Shown here: positions 12,041-22,511 of the stretch, one piece after another | How positions within the stretch are numbered: position 1 is the stretch's first letter | Layout: every line of letters begins with the position of its first letter | Source of the DNA: Pycnopodia helianthoides | Taxonomy: Eukaryota > Echinodermata > Asteroidea > Forcipulatida > Asteriidae | Assembly: GCA_032158295.1 (NCBI GenBank) | Contig: CM063255.1 | Location: forward strand, 372,001 to 436,000 | Length of the DNA stretch: 64,000 nt | Direction: 5' to 3' | Notes under the pieces: generated by a model | Database searches by the model: none | Seen by the model: only the letters and a program-made list of their open reading frames with translations | What the model was told of the DNA's origin: nothing | Made by a program: the position numbers and the translations under genes

Positions 12041-12211
12041 TTCTGAGTTTTAATGAAAGCAGACGTTACGTATTTCAAAATTGTCATCAAAGCCTGAATC
12101 TTATCCAGGGATTTTATATTTCTCTACACGGTCTACAAAGAATATGGTTACTGCACTGGACCCTTTTCTGAAGTTTTAGTTTTACAACAGGCTTGAAATT
12201 TAAGTGTCACT

Positions 12212-13198
12212 ATGGAAGATATTAATAAAACGCTTCGAAATGTACAGATGGCTGAGGGTTGCACTGGTCTCATCGGGAATCTCCTAGTGTGTCTCACAAT
12301 TGCAAAAACTAAATCAATGCATAATGTAACCAACTTCCTGCTTCTTAACCTAGCTTTGGTAGACGCCTGCGTTTCAATTATGAGTATCTTGGAGCCATCA
12401 CTTGGAGATGTGTTCCTTCGCAGACTATCAGATGAATTCGGATACTGCACCCAGAACTCCACTTACAACTTCAACTGTTATTTCATCCTCAAATGCCTCG
12501 AGAGAAGTATTTTTTCGAGCTCAATACTGAGTCTGACTCTAGCAACATTCGAACGCTATATTGGGATCATTCACCCATTTAAGCACTCCAGTTTCTGGAC
12601 AAGAAGAAAGATCATTATTATGCTGTGCTTCGTCTGGGTGTTTCCGATAGTTTGTGAGTTACCGGTCACAACAGCCTACTTGACCCTGTACGCAGCCGAC
12701 AACTGCACGGTGCCAACAAACAACAAGTATCCCGGTCTTTCAGTCGCAGGAACTGTTAAAATGTTTGTAACATTTCCAATCCCATCAATTGCGTTGGTTT
12801 TCATGTACATCAAGATCATGTTCAATTTGAAGACAGGAGCTCGACATCTAGAAGAACAAGGAATCCAGGGGCCACCTCAAGAGCTTTATCGAGCTCACAA
12901 GAAAGTTACTCAAGCTCTCGGCATCGTGACAGCAGCCTTCTTTATGCTCATCATGCCAGGTCAAATCACCAGGCTCATTATAGTTAGCACCAATATGTTT
13001 GGCGGTAATTACGCTTTATCGGAACTCTTGTCTAAAATTACATCTTTATCGATTTCTTTTAACTCTGCCATAAATCCAATCGTGTACGGTTTCAAATACA
13101 CGCAGCTACGCAGAGCCTGTATTGCCATCATATGCCCATGTAGTACACGCTGTAACAGATCCAATCAAGTTCAACAAGACATTCAAGACACAATTTAA
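12212..13198 (+). CDS. Intact class A GPCR, putative chemoreceptor (copy 2)
   Basis: Uninterrupted single-exon 328-aa receptor with the cluster's hallmarks: TM1 IGNLLVCL, TM2 NLALVDAC, TM3 ATFERYIGIIHPF, TM4 FVWVFP, loop-2 DNCTVP, TM7 NPIVYGF and tail ACIAIICPCSTRC. Compared with copy 1, the N-terminus (MEDINKTLRN) and the TM2-TM3 loop (LEPSLGDVFLRRLSDEFGYC) are strongly divergent, while intracellular loop 3 is nearly unchanged. It has a full promoter with TATA box and the conserved start context (CACTATGG). Nearest paralogue is the gene at 30444, which differs at only a handful of residues. Ligand unknown; chemosensory role is inferred from cluster type. Confidence 0.93.
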   Translation: MEDINKTLRNVQMAEGCTGLIGNLLVCLTIAKTKSMHNVTNFLLLNLALVDACVSIMSILEPSLGDVFLRRLSDEFGYCTQNSTYNFNCYFILKCLERSIFSSSILSLTLATFERYIGIIHPFKHSSFWTRRKIIIMLCFVWVFPIVCELPVTTAYLTLYAADNCTVPTNNKYPGLSVAGTVKMFVTFPIPSIALVFMYIKIMFNLKTGARHLEEQGIQGPPQELYRAHKKVTQALGIVTAAFFMLIMPGQITRLIIVSTNMFGGNYALSELLSKITSLSISFNSAINPIVYGFKYTQLRRACIAIICPCSTRCNRSNQVQQDIQDTI

Positions 13199-13690
13199 AA
13201 ATAGTTGATTCCGGATACTGTACCGTGAATGCTTTCAGTCAGAACATTTAAAATGTTCGAGTAATTTTTGTTGATTATTGGGTTAAGGGTTCGAATCCTA
13301 GTAAGATCACTGCCCTGCAGAAATATTGCCCCAGAGTAGCCTCAGTTATCTCACGGGGGATCACTCCCCGCCATAAGCGCAGAAAGAAACTCAATTTGTT
13401 TAAATAAAAAGAGCAACAAGTTCCTTATTATATAAAACTAAACAACTTACATGAATTGAAAATGAGTAAATTCTTCTTCAAAGTACTGAACGATCCATAA
13501 AATTTGCTTATTGCAGTCTCGAGATATTACGGATTTTGTAAGAAATTCTGCATTTGAAAAGTATATTTTGTGCGTATTCGGGGCCTGACAAAAAACGCTC
13601 AACGCAAATGAGCGCTTTGTTCCGTTATGGTCTTGTGATTCCACACTTGTTAAAACTCGAAATATATAATAAAATCGTCGATAAATCTGC
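13199..13690. other. 3' flank of receptor copy 2
   Basis: Conserved receptor 3' flank with GGTTCGAATCC at 13288-13298 and the following AAGATCACTGCCCTGCAG, shared with 1109, 31527, 38690, 44545, 52232 and 59994. The rest leads into the satellite. It contains the empty site GCACTTAATTAAAGC (13690-13704) that is occupied by a TTAA-targeted element in the paralogous unit at 31954. Confidence 0.6.
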
Positions 13691-13699
13691 ACTTAATTA

Positions 13700-15800
13700 A
13701 AGCTATTAAGATGTTAAAAACCATTTTCGTAAACTGACGTATTAGTCAGATAAGTTATTACGACATTGTAATACCAGCTGTTTTACAGCTAAACGAACCA
13801 TTTTGCACTTTGTAAAAAATATATATAATGTCATCATTGATACAATTTATTTGCACTATAAGTTGAAACTACATAAATCATTGATACCAGCTATTTTGCA
13901 CACGGTGAAAACTAACTTTATTAATATTATATTTCACAAGTTTATCTGTGAGCTACTAAAAGTAAAAACTAAAAACATCGTCTGTATCAGCTACTTTGCA
14001 CAGGGTAAAAAATACCTATCATCGTTGATACAAGATTATCTGTAATAAGTAAAAAGAGCAGCTATGAACATCGTGATACCAGTAGTTTTCCCTAAATAAA
14101 GTCTACCTATATTTAATACCATCATTGATATAAATCTGCACTCACTGAAAACTATGTACATCGATGAAACTAGCAGTTTTGCACTCTGTAAAAAGTATAC
14201 ATTAAACATTATCGCTGACACAAGTTTATCTCCTCTAAGATAAAACTATGTACATAGTTGATGCCGTGCTATTCTGTACTCGATAAAAACTCTATATTAT
14301 ATATTATCGTAGACACAAGTTTATCTGTAAGTTGCAAACTATAAACATCGCCTATATCAGATAATTTACACAAGGTAAAAACTACCTATCATCATTGATA
14401 CAAGAGTATCTGTACTAAGAAAAAAACTATGCACATCGTGATACCAGTGGTTTTCACCCGGTAAAAACTACCTATATTTAATACAATCATTGATACAAAT
14501 CTGCACTAATGGTGATACTAGCAGTTTTGCACCCGGTAAAAGTGTACTTTAAACATTATCTTGCTACATATTTATCTCCACTAAGGAAAAACTATGTACA
14601 GTGTACATCGTTGATGCCATGCTATTCTGCACTCGAAAAAAACCTGTATTACATCGTTGACACGTGTTAATTTATACGCACTATAAGTAGAAACTATAAT
14701 CGATAGTCGATACCTGCTATTTTGCCCAAGTTAAAAACTAACTATAATAAATATTATCGTTTACACACATTTATCTGTTGGCTACTATAAGTAAAAACTA
14801 CATACATCGTCGACACCAGCTATTTTACACTCGGTAAAAACTTTCTTTCAATGTTGATACGATATGTGTACTTAGTAAATACAAATGTGCACAAAGGAAA
14901 CTTTGTACATCATTGATGCCATGCTTATCTGCACTTGAAAATTTTTCTTTTCTACATTAAATATCATGGTTGGCACAAGATTGTAGTTTTCAAAACTATG
15001 TTCATCGTCGATATCAGCTATTTAGCACTCGGTAAAAGTTAAAAATTTAATATTATGGTTGACACAAGTGTATCTGTGCTTAGTGAACAATGATGTACAT
15101 CTTCGATATTAGCCATTTAGCTTTTGGTAAAAACTATATATTAAATATTATCGTTGACACTAATTTATCCGTAGGCTAGAAAGAAAAAAATATGTGTATC
15201 GTTGATACCAGCTATTCTGCACTCGATACAAAAACTATAATTACAATATCATAGTTGACAAAAGTGTATTCGTAGTAAGTAAAAACTTTGTAGATCGGGG
15301 ATATTAGCCATTTGGCAGTCGAGAAAAAACTAAATATTCAATGTCATGGTTGACACAAGTACATCTCCAATAAGTAAAAGCTAAGTTTTACTTAAATATT
15401 GATCATTTAGCACTCGGTGAAAACTATTTATTAAATATTATCGTTTATACAAGATTGCCTACAGGCTACTAAGTAAAAATTACGCATATTGTTGATACCA
15501 GCTATTCTGCACTCATCCATTGGTTTAGTTGTACTAATGTAATGTTTGATACCATGCTATTCTGCAGTTGGTAAGAACTACACTACTTGGTCAGAATTGA
15601 CTCGAATCCGACCCATCTTCTTGTCAGTTTGACCTGAAATATTTCTGCCAAAAAGGACCCCGAAAAGTAAATAATAATTACCACCGTTGCTAAAAGCTGA
15701 TCTACACTGCATCATTGATACCAGCTGCTTTGAACTCCATAAAAACTTTTCATTTAATACCATCGTTGATACAAGTTTATCTGCTCTAAAGAAAATACAA
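13700..15800. repeat. Dimeric ~90-bp satellite, array B
   Basis: About 2.1 kb of degenerate satellite with the same alternating half-units as array A. Higher-order similarity is visible: array D (33370-35740) follows the same sequence of variant monomers almost base for base, so whole arrays were copied with the unit rather than grown independently. A decayed relative of the TCTAAAAACTTCC element lies near 15580-15670. Confidence 0.85.
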
Positions 15801-15905
15801 TAAATTATATTACTTTAAAAACAGACATTTTCAAAGTGATAAGAAAAAGAAAATGGTTATCATCAGAAAAACGTGCTAATTACGCTCCACTGAGGACCTA
15901 GTATG
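15718..15905 (+). repeat. Left arm of 188-bp inverted duplication
   Basis: Satellite-edge sequence from ATACCAGCTGCTTTGAACTC to CTGAGGACCTAGTATG. Its reverse complement is at 16498-16685 with only scattered mismatches. Uninverted single copies of this edge exist at 35630-35820 and 57510-57700, so the right arm is the extra one. Confidence 0.85.
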
Positions 15906-16009
15906 CTCTGATAGGCCTCGTCAACCAAGGTACAGTATCCACGTGGTACGTCGAGAAAGTAACCGAAATAAGCGAAACTGGAGGGAAAGAATGAGCGAAA
16001 CGAATCAGG

Positions 16010-16300
16010 AAATTTCTTGACAGGGATACATGCCATATTTTGGTCCACGCTGTGATTCTTACCAGGCTTAACTATGGCATTGCCTTATTGTTTGGATCTA
16101 ACGGAACCCGATATTCAGCGACTGCGAAGGATTCAGAACTGGGCGGCTAAACTTGTCTGCTGTGCCTCAAAGCGTGATCATGCCACTCATCTCAAAGAGC
16201 TTCACTAGCTGCCGGTTAGAAGTGTACCAAACATTCTTTATACCCAATCTAAGGCCTTGCGTTCTTGATGTCGTGCCACTTGAAAAAAGAATCTTATATA
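16010..16300 (+). pseudogene. LINE-B 3' fragment (second copy)
   Basis: Short piece of the LINE-B C-terminus, including the RRIQNWAAKLVCCASKRDHA region at about 16115-16185, followed by TTAGAAGTGTACCAAACATT and a TATATATATTTC stretch. It lies in the spacer of the inverted duplication. No receptor ORF follows directly; the next promoter block is the relic at 18330. Confidence 0.7.
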
Positions 16301-16312
16301 TATATTTCTATA

Positions 16313-16450
16313 TGAAATTTGTAGGGTAGATGGCCTTAGCTTTTGATCCTAACCGGACCTTCGTCAGAGGCATAAACAAGCACAAACGAAAAACATATCC
16401 ATTTATAGCAAAAAAGAGAGGCAAACAACAATGGGATGGTATCCAGAAAA
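16313..16450. repeat. Relative of the palindromic element at 29706
   Basis: AAATTTGTAGGGTAGATGG, then GGACCTTCGTCAGAGGC and GCAAAAAAGAGAGGCAAACA, match the arms and flank of the fold-back element at 29637-29860. Only one arm is present. Possibly a Penelope-like element terminus; this is a guess from the CTGACGAAGG...GATC-AAAG pattern on the minus strand. Confidence 0.4.
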
Positions 16451-16497
16451 GGAGGGAAAAGTACATATATTTCTTTATGTATGTATGTATGTATGTA

Positions 16498-16685
16498 CAT
16501 ACTAGGTCCTCAGTGGAGCGTAATTATCACGTTTTTCTGATGATAACCATTTTCTTTTTCTTATCACTTTGAGAATGTCTGTTTTTGAAGTAATATAATT
16601 TATTGTATTATCTTTAGTGCAGATAAACTTGTATCAACAATGGTATCCAATAAAAAGTTTTTATGGAGTTCAAAGCAGCTGGTAT
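16498..16685 (-). repeat. Right arm of 188-bp inverted duplication
   Basis: Reverse complement of 15718-15905. Because LINE-B and the fold-back relative lie between the arms, transcription across 15.7-16.7 kb would form a long hairpin. Confidence 0.85.
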
Positions 16686-16688
16686 GTA

Positions 16689-17040
16689 GGGTGTCGTGGC
16701 CGAGCGGATAAGAGCACCGAACTCAAGCTCTGGTGTTTCTGTTCAGCAGAGTTTGGGTTCGAATCCCGGTCGTGACACCTGTGTCCCTGAGCAAGACACT
16801 TTACTATAATTGCTTCTCTCCACCCAGGGGTAAGTGGGTACCTCTGAGGGCAGAGATGGTTCTTGTGATTGATTTAGCTTAGTGCGCTACATATTTGGCA
16901 GCACAGGCTGTATACTCCCCAGGGAGCTGAGATGGTTGAAGGAATGAAATGGCCCAGTGATCAGGGTAATAATGTTGGAAGCGCTTTGAGACATGGTGTA
17001 TAAAGCGCTATATAAAAACCGAATATTATTATTATTATTA
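16689..17040 (+). mobile_element. tRNA-derived SINE with LINE-like 3' tail
   Basis: The head (16691-16779) folds like a class II tRNA with a CAA anticodon (Leu-like). It has an A box TGGCCGAGCGG and B box GGTTCGAATCC (16756-16766), and acceptor halves GTGTCGT and GTGACAC pair with two wobbles. The body ends GCGCTTTGAGACATGG, then TAAAGCGCTATATAAA and (ATT)n, a tail resembling CR1/L2-group LINE 3' ends and probably the signal for LINE mobilisation. It is not a functional tRNA gene: the head continues into the body with no Pol III terminator after the acceptor stem. Confidence 0.85.
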
Positions 17041-17093
17041 TGTATGTATGTATGTATGTATGTATGTATGTATGTATGTATGTATGTATGTAT
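17041..17093. repeat. (TATG)n microsatellite
   Basis: About 13 nearly perfect TATG repeats following the SINE's ATT tail. Directly seen. Confidence 0.95.
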
Positions 17094-18329
17094 TAAACGC
17101 ATTCGTTTCTTTGTACGTGCCCCAGTTCTCTGAGTAACATCTCAAAAAGCATACTTACAGTTCGCTGAGGCGTTATAAGGGCGTGGCGCGGAGCTATCCT
17201 GCATTGGCAGTGCTAAACTCAAAAATCATTCCTGCACAAGAAGCGACAGCGGCAAGACATGTTTTGAGCCTTCGTTCTTTCTGTTATTTTGGTTAGCATT
17301 TTTTAGTTGGCCTACGTTACATGTTCCGTCAACTAAATCTGAATGACACATTTAGCTCCATTCCACAGCCCGATAAAACTGCTAGCCCCATTATAAGTTC
17401 CAGTAAGTTGCAAATTATTATTGAAATATGGGAATTGCTTAGTGTTTGATAATTGTAAAAATTGTGTGCGAACTTTCATTTATTCCACTTATTATAAAAA
17501 TCAGACTTTTTGGCTTTTGGATTTGGCAGTAAATTTAGTAATGTGTTAAAACGAACTCATGTACTATAATATTATTATTTGACTTCATTTCTAGAGTCCG
17601 AGATATTTTCTGGTAAATCAGTTTTGGAATTAGTGCTAAGAACGAACAATTTATGCGCAACAGAAATACAGTGTTATTTAATATTGGCAACGTAATTAAT
17701 TTTCAGCTGGTATACCATGATTGAGTTGATGACCGGAAATAGTTAAAACCGTCCTTACAACTAATTGTTAAGGTAAATTGTAAATTGTTTGTAATATAAA
17801 CATATCTTCAGTTATACACTGTTACAGCTGTGTTGATTTTGTTGTATTAGACGAACTGTGTTCGTTTCCAACTGCAGGTCCTTAAAGTGACCAATTCATT
17901 TAATCAAATTGTATTTTGGAAGAAGTAAGATAGAGTATTTATAAATAATACAGTGTAATAATTACCTCATTCATGTTTATCCATTTCCTTCAGTGCGAAT
18001 GGGACAACACCATTCTTCATCATTTTTGCGGTAGCGTTAAAACCTTATAACTTATAGCCTCCTAGCATTGTAGTTTTGCTTGCTACTTACCTAGCGGTTT
18101 GCCCGTATACTTATACATCGAGACCGAGTTATTTTACACTAGTAGTACATAAAAATAAATCACTATTTCAACTATATCTGGAAGTTTCCGATCCTGCATT
18201 TTATTGTTGTGTTGCCTGCTACTTGGTTACACATGTATGTTTGTATGTATGTAGGTGTGTATTTCTGTTTGTATGCATGTTGGTGTGTATTTTTGTGGGT
18301 ATACATGTATGATTGTATGTTTATTTGAT
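17094..18329. other. AT-rich intergenic region
   Basis: No ORF with a recognisable family, and no match seen to the other units until about 18230, where TGTATG-type repeats (18230-18310) begin the usual receptor upstream arrangement without a LINE-B piece in front. Confidence 0.5.
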
Positions 18330-18906
18330 AGTTTTATTTGATATTTTACAACATACCCAAATGTCACATGAGATTATCAATATTTGTACTTCTCGAGTGT
18401 GACTTCAATACGAAAACAATTAAGATAGACCACCAAATAGCACTATTGTATCGATTCTTACCCCCAAGACGTTTCAAATTAGTCATTGATTATCCTTAGA
18501 TCTATTCTTCCTTCTATTCGGCTTTCCCATTTTTTTCACCACAAATTGCTTTTTGTTCAGATCCTGAAATTCTCTCGAGACTTTCTTTAGGAACATAGTT
18601 GTCATCGTCCTATTTATAAGTTTGGTAACATGTCAACTAAAGATGCAATGCGTGGAACCATATCTGGTAAGGAATCCTTATAAAGGCATTACCAGGCTCG
18701 CTGCTTGAGACGCAATCTCTTCTGAGTTTTGAAAAGAGCAGACGTTACGTGGTTCCAAATTCTCGTCAACGATTTCCTAATCTTCACTTCATATTTCTCT
18801 ACGCCGTCTACAAGAAGTTTGTTTCCTGCACTAGACTCTTGTCTAAAGTTTAAATTTTACGACTGGCTTGAAATTCATGTGTAACTATGGAGCAAATTAA
18901 TATCTA
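18330..18906 (+). pseudogene. Promoter-only receptor relic
   Basis: Complete receptor 5' flank: AACAATTAAGATAGACC (18415-18431), ATTCTCTCGAGACT (18569-18582), TATAAA (18679-18684), and leader GGCTTGAAATTCATGTG. The start codon at 18887 opens MEQINIY, then stops, because the sequence switches into satellite immediately after six receptor-like codons. Receptor body absent. If the promoter still fires it would make a non-coding transcript running into the satellite. Confidence 0.75.
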
Positions 18907-19083
18907 CTAAGTAAGAACTTTACATCGTTGACACCTGCTATTCTGCACTCGATAAAAAAAGATATATTAATATCGCTGATACAAGTTTAACCGACTAAAA
19001 AACTATCATTATGTACATCGTTGACACCAGCTTTTCTGCACTCGATAAAAAACTACCTGTATTAAATATAATCGTAGTGTTGT
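18907..19083. repeat. Satellite fragment, array C
   Basis: Four or so half-units of the receptor-associated satellite (TTGACACCTGCTATTCTGCA, GTACATCGTTGACACCAGC), fused directly to the relic start codon. Confidence 0.75.
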
Positions 19084-20480
19084 ATTCCACTAACACTCCG
19101 CTAGTTGCGTGTCCAGCTTCAGCTGGTCGCTTCGTTATCGTGAGGCACTAAAATAATGAACAGGGGGACACGAACTCGCATGATACAATACGACTGACTA
19201 GTCGCTGGGGCGCCATTGGCTGGATGATGCTGAATTATTCAAGTTGAAAAGCCCTTCCATGATCGCCTATGTACAATGTTCACAGTATGCATGTACATAT
19301 TACACAACGTGCACGTGCATGCAGTGCATCGTGACCTCTTTGCTTTGTGTACTGTACATCTAGGCCTACCTGAAACAGTACTCAGTGCGATCATGGACTG
19401 TTGAGTGTAAATGTCTCATTGTAGATGACTGTCGTCCTTCTTTGAATACGGAATACTGGGTTTATGATCCAAAACTGAAGCCAATAAATTGAATGTTAAT
19501 AAGGCTGCCCTACAAAATACACTATTCCCCCAATAATCATAACATCATGTCAACAGGTAGCCCATACTCCGTCATTCCAGCTCATTTCTCAGCTAACACA
19601 CCTCACACATAGTCGAGCGGCTATGACCTCGAGGTCCCCCAGTACTGACCATTATTCCCCTGTTGACCATTACCTCATCTGACTTTATAAGAAATGTTAT
19701 GTCACTGATCTTATCTTTTCTCTGTGGCATCATTTCTAAATCTAGACATACCCCCTCCCCTCAAGAAACCAGTGAACATCTCCTAACCTTCAAGATTATT
19801 CTTATTCGGACTCTCCTTTGTATCGTCCAAGGGACTTGTGTAAACATTGTTATTTTCTCATTTTACACCGTGTGTTTTGTTTCTTTTTGTATCTAATTAA
19901 TTATTTTCCATTATAATAATAACAAAGACCCTATTTAGTTATATATATAACATAATGCGACAGCCAGTATCCCTTTCAAGTCGTGTTGGACAAGGCAGCA
20001 ATTAGCCCAAATGGGCTTGGATACTTTGTATCATATTCAAACTGTTTCGGTTTTATTTAACTTTTCGAAATTTACAGCAACAGAGACCTCTACACCCGTG
20101 GCAAACCAACCGACAAATAAATACTTTTTTGACTCAACTCAGACGTGTACATTCTGCTGCTAGACTGTGTAGCAAACCGGCCTTGCGAAAAGTGATGTGT
20201 GATGAGCGATTCTGTGCACAGAGCTGCTATTTGATATAATGTAATGAAGCTTATGGTTACGGACCCAAGCCAATGGGAGCGAGGTATGCAAATTTTGGCC
20301 TTTACCGCGCTGGGGGAAAAAAAATTCGCTGGCTGGGGCGCCAGCTGCCGCCCAAAGCTGGCGTCCAACTAGCCCGAACATCTGACGTCACACTTCGAGG
20401 TTCGTGAATTACGCCAGAGACCGGCTTCGAGCGTTTGGAGGAACCCTGACAAACGGACCTTTGACCTTGCATTCCATTGC
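19084..20480. other. Unassigned block unlike the rest of the window
   Basis: No match to the receptor unit, LINEs or satellites was seen. GC-richer stretches lie near 19100-19230 and 20230-20460; the latter contains a short inverted repeat (GGGGCGCCAGCTGCC / AAAGCTGGCGTCC), a CCAATGGG box and ATGCAAAT. Short ORFs here have no recognisable domain. It may be an old LTR or a foreign insertion; I cannot decide. Confidence 0.3.
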
Positions 20481-20481
20481 T

Positions 20482-20882
20482 GTCTTGCGGATAGGTGACC
20501 AGACGGGCAGGGGACCAGTCTAGCAGTGACCATCATTTTGATAAATAGACCGGTGCCTGTCCTTATATACCTTTTTTTTGTTGATCAACAAACCGCGCTG
20601 GTTGGCATGGAAGGCCGAATGTTAGCAAAACGCTCAATCGTGTTAACAGATGTTTCAACAACATTTTCTTCAACCTCTCATGATTGGTTACTTTGTTTCC
20701 AACAAATTCAACACTATTTTTGAATATTTGTGTAACATTGTTAAAAACTGTGGCTATCTGTTTTTGGTTTGCATTTATGGCTTTCCATAGTTTTCCGACC
20801 TCGGTTGGCAAAAACTCGGGCTGTGACGTTGCAAAAGAAAGGTCTGTTCTTGCGGATAAGGACAGGGGACCAGTCTAGCGCC
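20482..20882. repeat. Direct-repeat-bounded element, unknown type
   Basis: CAGGGGACCAGTCTAGC occurs at about 20508-20524 and again at 20863-20879, each preceded by TTGCGGATA. Just inside, CCTGTCCTTAT (near 20556) is the reverse complement of ATAAGGACAGG (near 20854). This could be a small transposon or a duplicated junction. No coding potential seen. Confidence 0.4.
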
Positions 20883-21547
20883 CAACCCACCATCGTCACA
20901 CCCGGCTGGTTTATTACGTAGCCCATTACACCCATCCAGCCTACATTACAACCGCTACATTCCTCTATGTTCTAATTATTATTATTATTATTTTTTACAT
21001 TCATCAAGGTTCGACTTAAAACTGATCGAATTTCTGTTATCGTTTATTTGGTACACTTACTTATTTGTCAACTTAATTTGTATTTAATTCTTGACAGTTA
21101 GTTTTGTTTAGCTTAGTAAGGAACCGTTTTTTTTACCCAACTAACTGTTGTAATGAACAATAAGTTCATACAACATAACATTCCTCCTACCTGTCAACCA
21201 TTCTTAATTAGCTTATGTTCTTACCAACAAGACCAAACTTTTACTATAACGGGTAAACTAAGCCAGCAAAACATTTAGAAATAAACAAATTACCAAATAT
21301 AATTCGGTCCTACGTTATACAAATGTTACTTGTAAGCCTTGATATTCAGAGTCTTGTGTCTTAAAAAAAAATAACAATACCTGTCGTAAAACGTTTTTAT
21401 AAGTTTTTAAGACACTAAATAACTTTGTTTTTAAATTAACCTAATGTTTAGCACATGCATGATACTTCACCACCATTCTCCATCACAGATGTGCTGGAGC
21501 ATGGACAGGAGAAGGGATGTGAGAAAGTGCGGGAAAAATGAAACTAT
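20883..21547. other. Intergenic, no features seen
   Basis: AT-rich sequence with an (ATT)n run near 20977-20993. No gene, and no match to other parts of the window that I could see. Confidence 0.5.
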
Positions 21548-21842
21548 TTCCGGCGGTAGCCAACGAAAGATTGACGGGCATAAGCGTCATTTCTAATCGA
21601 AGCCCCTGGGGTTGAGGTTAACGCCACCAAAGCGCCACTAACGTTGAAAATAAACTCATTCGCCAGTTCGAAACACCATGTAAAAAACCGATACAATAGT
21701 GCATTAAAGTACATGCGCAATGTACACTGCGTGTGTGTATATACACAGGACATTTCAACACAGTTGATGTAGTGCAGGCAACTGGCCAATAACACTGCCT
21801 GGACGAGTCCATTTTGTCTGAGGGCGGTAGTATTTTCAAATG
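21548..21842. repeat. Dispersed ~300-bp repeat R300, copy 1
   Basis: Matches 42155-42475 and 45195-45510. Shared landmarks are GGTTAACGCCACCAA, CGCCACTAACG, AAACACCATGTA, ACATGCGCAATGTACACTGC and CTGCCTGGACGAGTCCATTT. In each case it lies upstream of a receptor relic, so it is probably part of an older version of the unit. Short minus-strand ORFs here are not conserved. Confidence 0.6.
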
Positions 21843-22511
21843 TTAAAATTCACTAAATGTTAACAGTACAGAACTTTTGTAAACAACACAAACAATGCAG
21901 ACCACGTTGCTCTCATTAAAATCTCTACTGTTAATGCTATCATTGAAACCGATTATATACCCTGAAATAATTTATATCATATAATAACCATATAATAAAG
22001 TGAACTTTACCGGTATCCACGGTAATTGAATTTAACATGTAAAAACAGAGTACCACTCGGGTCTGTTTCCAAATCAGCCTTGTCCATAACGATTAATATT
22101 TGCATAATCTAATATTATTCAAAATAAATTTCCATATATAAATTAATTACAGTGAAGATCAAATAGCATTACGAGCCTATTACAAGGTTGTTTACTTCAA
22201 CACGCGGCGAATTAGTAAGAGTGTTCAACTAGATTATGTTTGATCCTTGGTATTTTTTTCTTTTAGCTGTATAAAACTCGAATTATACTCTTTTTCGATA
22301 ACAATACCAAATTATGTCTGCTAAACTCAAGCAAAGTTAATTTACTCAAACCGCTGGGAAGGACTGAAATGTGCTCTACGAGATACTTAACCTGCTCTAA
22401 TCTCGACGTTGGCTACCACCTCCACAAAAAGCTAACATTTAAACTCAGGGCTTATCATTTCTTCAATCCGTGTACATGGGACTATTAACACATATTGTTT
22501 GCGGGAACTCA
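21843..22511. other. Decayed upstream flank of receptor relic
   Basis: AT-rich. 22190-22500 resembles 43310-43410 and 47760-48090 (ACAAGGTTGTTTACTTCAAC and CACGCGGCGAATTAGTAAGAG, for example), showing common ancestry. The usual TATA/EBF-like promoter block is not visible before the relic at 22512. Confidence 0.5.

Noticed and set aside
13700..15800. CRISPR-like array
   Set aside because: Repeats are degenerate, contiguous and without unique spacers; this is an animal satellite.
16691..16779. tRNA-Leu(CAA) gene
   Set aside because: A and B boxes and acceptor pairing are present, but the sequence continues without terminator into a SINE body and a LINE-like ATT tail.
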